From contig JBFMFY010000008.1 in NCBI GenBank assembly GCA_040751955.1, positions 1-64,000 on the forward strand: 64,000 nt of DNA. The letters are read 5' to 3'. A model generated the notes under the pieces. It worked only from the letters and a program-made list of their open reading frames with translations, was not told the origin of the DNA and made no database searches. This stretch comes from SpSt-333 sp040751955 (GTDB taxonomy: Bacteria > Bacteroidota > Ignavibacteria > UBA10030 > UBA8401). Position 1 is the stretch's first letter. Every line of letters begins with the position of its first letter. The translations under genes were made by a program, and so were the position numbers. Below are positions 23,590-31,960 of the stretch, in pieces.

Positions 23590-24963
23590 ATGAGCCAGCC
23601 CGCTCCGGGGAACGAACTCCCGCGTCAGTTGTCATTATTCGATTCTATCATGTTGAATGTCAGCAGCATGATCGGTTCTGGTATTTTCCTCGTGCCGGCA
23701 ACCGTTGCGCTCTATTTACATTCGTCATTTGATATCATCCTTGCGTGGGTGATTGGCGGTATCGTCAGCATGTTCGGTGCATTGTCGTACGCAGAACTGG
23801 GAGCAATGATGCCGCATACGGGCGGACAATATATCTACTTACAACGCACGTACGGTCCATTGTGGGGATTCCTGTTCGGCTGGTCATCGTTCACCGTTAT
23901 TATGACGGCGTCGATTTCGGCAGTGGCAGTCGGGTTCGCGCAATACATGACATATTTTATTCCGATGAACGAAACGGAAGTAAAGTTCGTTGCAATCATT
24001 TCGATCTTATTTTTAACAACAGTGAACATCATTGGGACAAAATTCGGCGCTCAATTTCAAAATGTCATTACTTTGAGCAAGATCGCATCATTGTTGGTGC
24101 TGATCGTGTCGGCAGCATATTTCTACTTTTCATCTCCGCAGCAACCTGTACAGGTCGTTGAGTTGCAGGGAACGGAATGGGGTTCATATCTTTCATCGTT
24201 CGGCATGGCGATGCTGGCAATCCTCTGGGCGTACGACGGCTGGGTCGATCTCAGTTTTGTTTCAGGCGAGGTTGTGCAGCCGGAACGTTCGATTCATCGT
24301 TCGCTCATCATTTCCACAGCGATGATCATCGTTCTCTACGTCGCAGTGAATCTTTCATACCTTGTTGTGCTTCCGGTTTCATCGATGGCGTCGTCGCACT
24401 TCATCGCTTCCGATGCAGCGGTGCGGATGATGGGGAATTTCGGTGCATCATTCATTACAGCATCAGTAATGATTTCGATGCTTGGCGCAAATCAATCGTT
24501 CATTCTTACGGCGCCAAGGATATATTATGCAATGGCGCGCAAAGAATTATTCTTCCATTCAATGCAATTACTTCATGCGACGCGGCGAACACCGGTCATT
24601 GGATTGCTTTCGCAAGCGGCGTGGGCGAGCGTCCTTGTACTGCTCGGAACGTTCGATCAATTGATCACCTACATCATCTTTGCAATTTGGATCTTCTACG
24701 CATTGTCGTGTGCGGCGGTCATTATTCTTCGCAAAAGAAATCCGGACGCTGTGCGGCCCTACAAAACTTGGGGCTACCCATATACACCGATTATTTTTAT
24801 ATTATTTGCGCTCGCGCTTGTCGGGAACACGATCATTGAAAACCCTATGGATGCAGCAATCGGGCTGCTGCTTGTATTTTCCGGAGTCCCCGCATATTGG
24901 TATTGGAAGAGAAAGATTCTACTTAATGAAAAGGATAATAATGGAACACAAAGAGATTTATGA
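23590..24963 (+). CDS. APC-family amino-acid permease
   Basis: A 457-residue permease with about 12 membrane helices. Helix 1 has the substrate-binding MIGSGIFLVP, and GALSYAELGAMMPHTGGQY is the conserved helix 2-3 region of the LAT/YfnA-like group. Substrate not determinable; neutral or cationic amino acids are usual. The N-terminus SQPAPGNELPRQLSLFDSI is a short cytosolic leader. It lies 36 bases after the Rieske gene, and its 3' end is overlapped by the Fic gene by 23 bases. A second permease of the same family is at 55234-56652. Confidence 0.9.
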   Translation: MSQPAPGNELPRQLSLFDSIMLNVSSMIGSGIFLVPATVALYLHSSFDIILAWVIGGIVSMFGALSYAELGAMMPHTGGQYIYLQRTYGPLWGFLFGWSSFTVIMTASISAVAVGFAQYMTYFIPMNETEVKFVAIISILFLTTVNIIGTKFGAQFQNVITLSKIASLLVLIVSAAYFYFSSPQQPVQVVELQGTEWGSYLSSFGMAMLAILWAYDGWVDLSFVSGEVVQPERSIHRSLIISTAMIIVLYVAVNLSYLVVLPVSSMASSHFIASDAAVRMMGNFGASFITASVMISMLGANQSFILTAPRIYYAMARKELFFHSMQLLHATRRTPVIGLLSQAAWASVLVLLGTFDQLITYIIFAIWIFYALSCAAVIILRKRNPDAVRPYKTWGYPYTPIIFILFALALVGNTIIENPMDAAIGLLLVFSGVPAYWYWKRKILLNEKDNNGTQRDL

Positions 24964-26356
24964 AAAAATATTATCAGCGGATGCTAACTACAAACCATTT
25001 CCAAGTTTTGCAGATTGGACAAAATCAGTTGTAATAGATAATCAAAAATGGTCAATATATTATGCATCATTAAAAGAAGCACGAAAGAAAACAGATGATA
25101 AGTCCCTTAATAAAGCTTTTGAGGTTGTTACAAAAGCTGCTGCTATTGATACCGGAGCAATTGAGGGTTTGTATGAAGTAGAGAGAGGTTTCACTCTTAC
25201 TGCAGCAATGGAAGCGGCAGTCTTTGAAAAGCTATTGGAATCAAACGAAAAGAAAACCAATTACATTAAATCCCAATTGGATGCATACCAATATGTTCTT
25301 GACTTTGCTACAAAAAAACAACCAGTGATTGAAGCTTGGATAAGAGAATTACATACAGAGATCTGCAAATCCCAAAATACTTATCGTGTACTTACAGCAG
25401 AAGGATTCGTTGAGAAAGAATTAAAAAAAGGATCTTATAAAGAATCTCCAAACCATGTGCAGACTCAAACGGGTGAAATACATTCGTATGCTCCGGTAAA
25501 TATGGTTGCTAGTGAAATGGAAAGATTGTGTAGAGAATTGAGAGGTGATGTGTTTGAAAATGCTCATCCAGTCTTGCAAGCGTCTTATGTTCATTATTCA
25601 TTCGTAGCTATTCATCCTTTTTCCGACGGAAATGGACGCGTAGCACGTGCACTCTGTTCAATTTACACATATAGATCCCTTTCAATGCCTTTACTGATTT
25701 TTGTTGAATATAAAACATCGTATTTCAACGCATTGAACGATAGTGATAATGGTAACTTTCAATCATTCATTGATTTTATTTTCTATAGATGTATTGACGC
25801 TATTTCACTGATTACTGAGAGTATTCTGAATGCTATTGAAGAAGAGTCAGATGTTTTAGTGAGTAAACTAAAAACCTTTTATTTCACAAAAGGGGGATAT
25901 ACACATCAACAAGTAGATACCGCATCATTAAATGCATTTAGAATCTATGCACAAAAGATACAAATAAGAATAAAGGCCGTATCACAGGAACGAATGAATT
26001 TAAGGGTAGATACGACAAACTCAACATACGCCCCTTTAAATGATAAATATAGGCTATTGATTACTCCGAATACAAACTACATAAATGTTGTTGCTCAAAC
26101 TGAACAACCTGCAGATGCATCTCACTCGTTTCATTTCTTTTTACACATTCCCAAAAATGGTGCTAAGAGCGATGAGATAATTTTTAAGTGTAATGAAAAT
26201 GATAAAACATTTATGTTAAGACTGGAAGATATTATTCCCCAGATAAATAATATTGCCGATGTAAAAATGAATTTGCATGTAGATCGTATAATAAAAAACT
26301 TGGTAAAGTCCGTGATTTATAAAGCAGAAGAATCATTTAAAAAAAAGGGGTATTAG
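24941..26356 (+). CDS. Fic-domain protein (probable AMP-transferase, N-terminally autoinhibited)
   Basis: A 471-residue protein with the intact Fic motif HPFSDGNGR (225-233; H225 catalytic, D229 Mg2+, R233 phosphate). T71-G72-A73-I74-E75-G76 fits the inhibitory motif (S/T)xxxE(G/N), here N-terminal to the Fic core, so it is a class II Fic whose E75 would block ATP in the resting state. Fic enzymes transfer AMP (or other nucleotide parts) to Ser/Thr/Tyr of target proteins. The last 140 or so residues are an extra domain I do not recognise. ATG 24941 follows AAGGA at 5 bases. The coding sequence is far richer in A/T than its neighbours (14 G/C in the 60 bases from 25021, against 34 in the 60 from 24181), pointing to recent acquisition. 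Confidence 0.9.
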   Translation: MEHKEIYEKILSADANYKPFPSFADWTKSVVIDNQKWSIYYASLKEARKKTDDKSLNKAFEVVTKAAAIDTGAIEGLYEVERGFTLTAAMEAAVFEKLLESNEKKTNYIKSQLDAYQYVLDFATKKQPVIEAWIRELHTEICKSQNTYRVLTAEGFVEKELKKGSYKESPNHVQTQTGEIHSYAPVNMVASEMERLCRELRGDVFENAHPVLQASYVHYSFVAIHPFSDGNGRVARALCSIYTYRSLSMPLLIFVEYKTSYFNALNDSDNGNFQSFIDFIFYRCIDAISLITESILNAIEEESDVLVSKLKTFYFTKGGYTHQQVDTASLNAFRIYAQKIQIRIKAVSQERMNLRVDTTNSTYAPLNDKYRLLITPNTNYINVVAQTEQPADASHSFHFFLHIPKNGAKSDEIIFKCNENDKTFMLRLEDIIPQINNIADVKMNLHVDRIIKNLVKSVIYKAEESFKKKGY

Positions 26357-26358
26357 TC

Positions 26359-26835
26359 TTGAAGGGAAAAATAATTGGAATACTTATTCAGCAATTAGAA
26401 GAAGCATACCACACACAGGCGTGGCACGGTACGAACCTGCGAGGTTCCATCCGCGGGTTGTCGCTCGAACAGGTCTGCTGGCGGCCTTCTCCACAGCGCC
26501 ATAATATTTGGGAAGTGATGGTGCATTGCGTGTATTGGAAATACACCGTGCGCCGAAGATTGACGGGGGAAAAACGCGGTTTGTTCCCTCTGGAAGGGAG
26601 CAATTGGTTCAAGCGTCCCGATGAAAAAACTGAATCGGCATGGAAGTCCGATGTCCGGCTGCTGGAAGAGATGCATTTCCATCTTGTCGAAACCGTAAAA
26701 GGATTGTCACCGGCTGATCTCAACAAAAGAACAGCGACCAAAAAATACACACATCTGCAAACGATACAAGGGATTGCGCTGCACGATATCTATCATGCAG
26801 GACAAATTCAATTGCTCAAACGGCTCCAAAAATAA
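26359..26835 (+). CDS. DinB-like four-helix-bundle protein
   Basis: A 158-residue DinB/YfiT-like protein. The metal-binding histidines typical of the fold are present in HNIWEVMVHCVYWK (helix 2) and ALHDIYHAGQIQLLK (last helix). Members include thiol-dependent transferases (bacillithiol, mycothiol) but most are uncharacterised. The listed start is TTG at 26359, 2 bases after the Fic stop, preceded by AGGGG. The first 15 or so codons are A/T-rich like the Fic gene; composition switches to the host style after about 26400. Confidence 0.8.
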   Translation: MKGKIIGILIQQLEEAYHTQAWHGTNLRGSIRGLSLEQVCWRPSPQRHNIWEVMVHCVYWKYTVRRRLTGEKRGLFPLEGSNWFKRPDEKTESAWKSDVRLLEEMHFHLVETVKGLSPADLNKRTATKKYTHLQTIQGIALHDIYHAGQIQLLKRLQK

Positions 26836-26855
26836 TCTATTCTCACGCACACTTT

Positions 26856-27944
26856 ATGAAACAGTTCTTACAACCTTCGCTTAACTGGCTTCTTATTTTT
26901 GTTCCGGTAACGGTACTGATGGAATTCGTTTTTCATTCCTCTCCAACCCTCTTGTTTATTTCTGCATGTATCTCAATCATTCCTCTTGCGGGGTGGCTTG
27001 GTAAAGCGACAGAACATCTCGCTGAAAAGACAGGCGAAGGGATCGGCGGTTTGTTGAATGCAACATTCGGCAATGCGGCTGAATTGATCATCGCTCTTGC
27101 AGCGCTCCATGCGGGATTGTACGATGTGGTGAAAGCATCCATCACTGGTTCCATCATCGGAAATATTTTACTGGTTCTCGGCGCTTCACTGCTGACAGGC
27201 GGACTGAAATACAAAGTTCAGAGATTCAATCCTGCTGGCGCCCGTTCGATGAGCATCATGCTCACACTCGCATCGATCGGATTGATCGGTCCGGCAATCT
27301 TTCATTACTTCGGAGGAAGGGACATTGCCGACCGTGAAGCGGATCTTAGTGTGGAAATCGCAGTCGTGCTCGTCATAACGTACGGACTGAGTCTTCTTTT
27401 TTCATTGAAAACACACAAGCAGTTGTTTACTGGTAATGTTGCAGAAGCGGCAGAAGTTGATTCCGGAAAGCAGCATTCGTGGAGCTTGACGAAATCGTTG
27501 ACGGTGCTGGCGATCGCCACCGCATTCATCGCGTGGATGAGCGAGATTCTTGTCGGTTCCGTTGAACATGCTGCGGAAGCGATGGGAATGACGAGCATCT
27601 TCGTCGGTGTCATTGTTGTAGCGATCATCGGCAACGCGGCGGAACACAGCACGGCAATCCTTGTTGCATTAAAGAACAGAATGGATTTGAGTTTGGGAAT
27701 TGCGATCGGCAGCAGCATTCAGGTTGCGCTCTTTGTTGCGCCGGTGCTTGTCTTTGCAAGTTATGTCATTGGTCCTCGCCCGATGGATCTTGTCTTTACT
27801 CCTGTCGAGATCGTCGCGATTGCACTGTCTGGATTGATCACCGAGCAGATTGCGAGCGACGGAGAGAGCAACTGGCTGGAAGGAGTGCAGTTGATATCTG
27901 TCTATATTATTTTTGCATTGGTATTTTATTTTTTGCCGGCATGA
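26856..27944 (+). CDS. Calcium/proton exchanger (CaCA superfamily, CAX type)
   Basis: A 362-residue membrane protein with about 11 helices. The two alpha-repeats with the ion-binding Glu are visible: FGNAAELIIALAALHAG and IGNAAEHSTAILVAL. The chain has the antiparallel repeat design of CAX antiporters, which export Ca2+ (or Mn2+) in exchange for H+. An acidic loop of the eukaryotic type is absent. The start ATG is 20 bases after the DinB-like gene; they may share a transcript. Confidence 0.92.
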   Translation: MKQFLQPSLNWLLIFVPVTVLMEFVFHSSPTLLFISACISIIPLAGWLGKATEHLAEKTGEGIGGLLNATFGNAAELIIALAALHAGLYDVVKASITGSIIGNILLVLGASLLTGGLKYKVQRFNPAGARSMSIMLTLASIGLIGPAIFHYFGGRDIADREADLSVEIAVVLVITYGLSLLFSLKTHKQLFTGNVAEAAEVDSGKQHSWSLTKSLTVLAIATAFIAWMSEILVGSVEHAAEAMGMTSIFVGVIVVAIIGNAAEHSTAILVALKNRMDLSLGIAIGSSIQVALFVAPVLVFASYVIGPRPMDLVFTPVEIVAIALSGLITEQIASDGESNWLEGVQLISVYIIFALVFYFLPA

Positions 27945-27990
27945 TTCCTTGAGTAGGGAAAAATTATTGAAGCGAGATAACCTTGGGAAA

Positions 27991-28021
27991 TTGCATTTGG
28001 TATTTATTAAGACTATTTTTA
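27991..28021 (+). promoter_or_regulatory. Promoter candidate TTGCAT-N17-TATTTTTA
   Basis: TTGCAT at 27991-27996, a 17-base spacer, and TATTTTTA at 28014-28021, one mismatch from TAnnTTTG. It lies in the A/T-rich 159-base gap before the large secreted protein at 28104, the only gene it can serve. Confidence 0.45.
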
Positions 28022-28103
28022 TAACATCAATAACTCATACAGCCCTCATTTTTTCTATTCACCATCTTCACCCTGAAAAGAAAAATTCTCTTACCCATCT
28101 TCC

Positions 28104-31100
28104 ATGAAAAAAATATTGTTGATCACACTTTTAGTATTCCCTTCGTTATTTTCTCAAACAATCGATTGGAAACTTGCAGACGGTACGTTGAGGGTTCCGA
28201 TTTATGCTCTTGGTATATCCCCGACCGGTGAAGTGTTTGCTGGTGGTCTCGGGAGCGTGTTTGTTCTCGATACGTTGAAAAAGTGGGGTGGTTCATCACA
28301 AGGGATTACTGCGAACGGTATCGAAGCAGCAGGGTTTGGTTTTTCATCTTCCGTGCAATTTGTTTCTTTCTTTATGTCGAATGGAATATTTCGCTCGACA
28401 GACAACGGAAAGACATGGAATAAAATACCGTTAACAATATCTAACATTGTCATGAAATTCTTATGCAAAGGTGACACTATGTATGGACTGACGCGCAACA
28501 GAGCTGTCTATTGGTCGACAGACCGAGGAGATACCTGGACAGTCAGAACCGTACTACCTGGGGGCACAATTATTTTCGACGGTGGTTTTCTTGCCGATAC
28601 TTCCTTAGGACTGGCGACCAACAAGGGTCTGTATCGTACCAACAAAAGTGGTGCAGGATTTCTCCTTGATTCCATGTTTCTAAATATAGAATGTCGAGCG
28701 ATTGATGTTACGTCAAGTGGAACCGTCTATCTGGTAACAAACGATTCAATATATCTGTCGGATTCAAACGTACAACAATGGAGTGTTGTACAGAAAATGC
28801 CTGAAGATTCCTGCTCCAAAATGTTTATTTCGGATACGACCCTATTTGCATTCTGGAGAGAGCCGAATATCTTATTTCGATTGTCCAATGGAGAATGGCA
28901 ATTAAGCATGTCGGGATTGGAAGGAACCAGTGTGACGGATCTAGCGAAAGGACTTCGTGGAGAGAACTATGTTTCGACGCTCAATGGTGTGTTTCAGTGG
29001 AATAAAAACTCATTGCAATGGATTCCTGTATCAAATGGATTTAAGGATGATATCGTCAGCACATTTTCGATAGAGCCTGGAAATGTTTATGTAGGAATCA
29101 AAAACAAGGGGGTATATCGTGCAAATATTTTTGATATGCTTTGGAAAGAGTTTAATTCATTATCAAAAAATCCTAAATCAGTCTATGCAGCATCTCCTTT
29201 GTGTCTTGTTTTTGACAGTGCTGCTATTTATCGTACGACCGATGGGGGGTCGACCTGGAACATTTCCAACGCTGTTGTAGGGAAAGGTGCCTTATCATAT
29301 ACACTTTCTGGGACATTATTGTTTATTGGACTTCAAAACGATGGAATATATCTGTCGACAAATATGGGCGAGACATGGATGTCTCGTTCATCGGGATTGA
29401 ACGGGAAAGATATCACTTCATTGATTACAATCAGGGACAGCACTTTGCTTGCCGGGTCATCCGATGGCTTGTACAAAACGACAAATAATGGGCTCAATTG
29501 GATTAAAGTATCTTCCTTATCTTCTGTATCCTCATTATTCAGAACTCCAACCGGGGTATTGTATGCAAGTACTGCTAACGGTCCCTACAATTCAACGGAT
29601 GAGGGAATTTCATGGGGTTCAGTCAATTCACTAACCGGCACTGTCCACAACTTTTCTGGTGATATGTTTCTACTTTCCGCTGCTTCTACCGACGGTTTAT
29701 TTCTTTCTACGAATAGCGGTGTAACTTGGAAAAATTACTGGCTCACAGGTATAAACAATTCGATTACATTACTGGATAAAGTAATTGCTGCAACAGATGA
29801 AGGAATATATTCAGGCATTTTTCGACATAACAATGCTCCGGAAGTTAAATGGTTAACGGTAGGCTCATTGCACAATTGGTTTTCTTCTTTTGGATCTGAA
29901 GTGGAGGAAGGGCTCATGGAACAACTTCAGTATGGGTGGCAATGGCCGGCAATTATTTACCGTCAAGATATGCAAGTGTCAAAGGGGCTTTGGATAGGTT
30001 CAAAAAACTTTCAAGATATAGTTTCCGGGTCAAGGTACAACCATAAAGTTGTCTCAGTCGGTCCCAGGATGCGAGGTCTTGGAGAATTTTTTCCCATATC
30101 CTTATCTATGAAAAGTAAATTTGCTCCTCCCAAAGTGCTAGTCAATGGTTCCCCTTCTTTCACAAAGACAGTTGCGAATGATTCGATTGATATCACTCAA
30201 AAGGCGGATCGGATGATCGTGAATGAATTCCTTACGTCAAACAAAGTATTGATACGACGGAATGTTTTTCAATTCAGCCAACAGTATCATGACAATTATA
30301 TCATTCTTGACTATACATTTAGAAATGTTAATACCGATACTTTACGTGAAACTTATTTCTATTTCTTATATAGATGGGGAATTAATGCCTTAACACGATA
30401 TGTTATCGGTAATCCGACGGGGTGGGGAATCAATACGATGTTGGATCAAAGGGGCGACGGACTTAATCCTGGCTCTACATTCTTTCCGGGTAATAAGGAT
30501 AATGATATACGTTCCGTATATGCATGGCATGGGAATTATCCGCCGTTTACGTTGTACGACAATATTGGCGGACCCGTGTGGAAATCATTCTATACCATGA
30601 ATGACACAATGGGGCGACTCGGTGCTTCTCAATTCGTTGGCGTGGCGACCTTGCATGCGGATTCATCTCCTGCAGATACAACAGATGATATGATGCAACC
30701 ATCCACCATGTCATACGAGAGTTCTGATCATCAAAATACATTGTACCACGATCAATATGATGCCGATGTAATGACCTCTAAATATGCATGGATGAGCAAA
30801 GGAAGAGCGCTACAACGGCATGCAGATATAGTCGGAGAAAAGGGTGATCCGTCAATGAGTACCCCCGGAGGATTTTCTGCAGGGATTGGTTATGGACCGT
30901 ATACGCTTGCTCCGGGGGACAGTATTCATATTGTGTTGGTTGAAGCAGCCTCAGGATTAAATATCGATGCAGCAAAAGAAATAGGGAAGGCATATAAAAA
31001 AAATCAGTTAACACCGATTACCTATCGAGGTGTTACAAAAACAAAAAACGAATGGGTATATACGGGACGTGATTCCATTTTCCAAACATTTCGTCGTGCA

Positions 31101-31763
31101 ATGGCAAATTATCATTCGGGATATAATATTCCATCCCCTCCCGATCCTCCAAAATCATTTTCAGTTTCAAAAAGTGGAAATGTAATTGTACTCGAATGGG
31201 ATGTCTATAAGGAAGATGATCCGAAAATAAAAGGGTTTGAAATTTACCGTGCGGAGGAACAAGAGTACGACACCTATAAAAAAATTGCGTCGTGCCATCC
31301 ATTGGATAGATCGTTCGTTGATTCAATGGTTGTTCCGGGCGTTTCGTATTACTATTACATCGTTTCTGTAGGAGATTCGATGGATAATACTGGCATCGGA
31401 TTGACCCCATTAGGTCGACTCCAAAGTAACCAATACTATACACAAACGTACGATCCGGTTGGCATACCAACTTCTGTTAACAATAAATCTGAAGTGCCGG
31501 CAGAATACGTTCTCTCCCAAAATTTTCCTAATCCGTTTAATCCGTCGACGACGATTGCATTTCAAATCCCACGCCGCGGATTTGTGACATTGAAAGTATA
31601 CGATGTTCTGGGAAAAGAGATCACAACACTTGTGCAGGAGGAAAGATCTGCCGGGAGATATACGGTGCGGTTTGATGCATCGTCATTGGCAAGTGGTTTG
31701 TATTTTTACCGGCTTAGATCCGACAATAACGTCTCAATCAAGAAGATGATATTGATGAAATAG
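28104..31763 (+). CDS. Large secreted T9SS cargo: beta-propeller plus conserved body, type A sorting domain
   Basis: A 1219-residue protein with a signal peptide (MKKILLITLLVFPSLFSQ). Residues about 20-575 are BNR/sortilin-like propeller repeats (STDNGKTWNKI, STDRGDTWTV, STNMGETWMSR). From about residue 582 (KWLTVGSLHNW) begins a body homologous to nearly the whole of the protein at 37230, including GNPTGWGINTM, SYAWHG-like YAWHGNYPPF and a fibronectin-like part near 1040-1125. The last 82 or so residues are a T9SS type A sorting domain (SQNFPNPFNPSTT, LKVYDVLGKEI, KKMILMK), which directs export through the outer membrane and anchoring or release. The substrate or ligand is unknown. It appears to be a single-gene transcript. 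Confidence 0.85.
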   Translation: MKKILLITLLVFPSLFSQTIDWKLADGTLRVPIYALGISPTGEVFAGGLGSVFVLDTLKKWGGSSQGITANGIEAAGFGFSSSVQFVSFFMSNGIFRSTDNGKTWNKIPLTISNIVMKFLCKGDTMYGLTRNRAVYWSTDRGDTWTVRTVLPGGTIIFDGGFLADTSLGLATNKGLYRTNKSGAGFLLDSMFLNIECRAIDVTSSGTVYLVTNDSIYLSDSNVQQWSVVQKMPEDSCSKMFISDTTLFAFWREPNILFRLSNGEWQLSMSGLEGTSVTDLAKGLRGENYVSTLNGVFQWNKNSLQWIPVSNGFKDDIVSTFSIEPGNVYVGIKNKGVYRANIFDMLWKEFNSLSKNPKSVYAASPLCLVFDSAAIYRTTDGGSTWNISNAVVGKGALSYTLSGTLLFIGLQNDGIYLSTNMGETWMSRSSGLNGKDITSLITIRDSTLLAGSSDGLYKTTNNGLNWIKVSSLSSVSSLFRTPTGVLYASTANGPYNSTDEGISWGSVNSLTGTVHNFSGDMFLLSAASTDGLFLSTNSGVTWKNYWLTGINNSITLLDKVIAATDEGIYSGIFRHNNAPEVKWLTVGSLHNWFSSFGSEVEEGLMEQLQYGWQWPAIIYRQDMQVSKGLWIGSKNFQDIVSGSRYNHKVVSVGPRMRGLGEFFPISLSMKSKFAPPKVLVNGSPSFTKTVANDSIDITQKADRMIVNEFLTSNKVLIRRNVFQFSQQYHDNYIILDYTFRNVNTDTLRETYFYFLYRWGINALTRYVIGNPTGWGINTMLDQRGDGLNPGSTFFPGNKDNDIRSVYAWHGNYPPFTLYDNIGGPVWKSFYTMNDTMGRLGASQFVGVATLHADSSPADTTDDMMQPSTMSYESSDHQNTLYHDQYDADVMTSKYAWMSKGRALQRHADIVGEKGDPSMSTPGGFSAGIGYGPYTLAPGDSIHIVLVEAASGLNIDAAKEIGKAYKKNQLTPITYRGVTKTKNEWVYTGRDSIFQTFRRAMANYHSGYNIPSPPDPPKSFSVSKSGNVIVLEWDVYKEDDPKIKGFEIYRAEEQEYDTYKKIASCHPLDRSFVDSMVVPGVSYYYYIVSVGDSMDNTGIGLTPLGRLQSNQYYTQTYDPVGIPTSVNNKSEVPAEYVLSQNFPNPFNPSTTIAFQIPRRGFVTLKVYDVLGKEITTLVQEERSAGRYTVRFDASSLASGLYFYRLRSDNNVSIKKMILMK

Positions 31764-31887
31764 AAATGTTGGTATTGAATTTAGGAATTACAAGACTTAC
31801 GTTATCCGGCTTTTTTGATTTTTAACTACTGCAAACTTCAAAAATTTCAATTTTTTCGAAAGATTGTTTTATCCACCACATTGTTTC

Positions 31888-31918
31888 TTGATTTCACTGC
31901 AATATTCTTCTACATTGA
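31888..31918 (+). promoter_or_regulatory. Promoter candidate TTGATT-N17-TACATTGA
   Basis: TTGATT at 31888-31893, a 17-base spacer, and TACATTGA at 31911-31918, four of six fixed positions of TAnnTTTG. It lies 42 bases before the GHL10-type gene in a 197-base gap; no terminator is visible after 31763. Confidence 0.35.
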
Positions 31919-31960
31919 GTCAGGCAAGTTCACCGTTTCACATCACCTCCAGAAACTTCG

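Noticed and set aside
24680..24940. Permease-Fic fusion suggested by the longer open frame
   Set aside because: The upstream part is an out-of-frame reading of the permease gene; AAGGA and ATG 24941 give a normal Fic N-terminus.
25000..26340. Fic gene as part of a Fic-antitoxin (FicTA) pair
   Set aside because: No small antitoxin gene is adjacent; the inhibitory motif is inside the same chain (class II).
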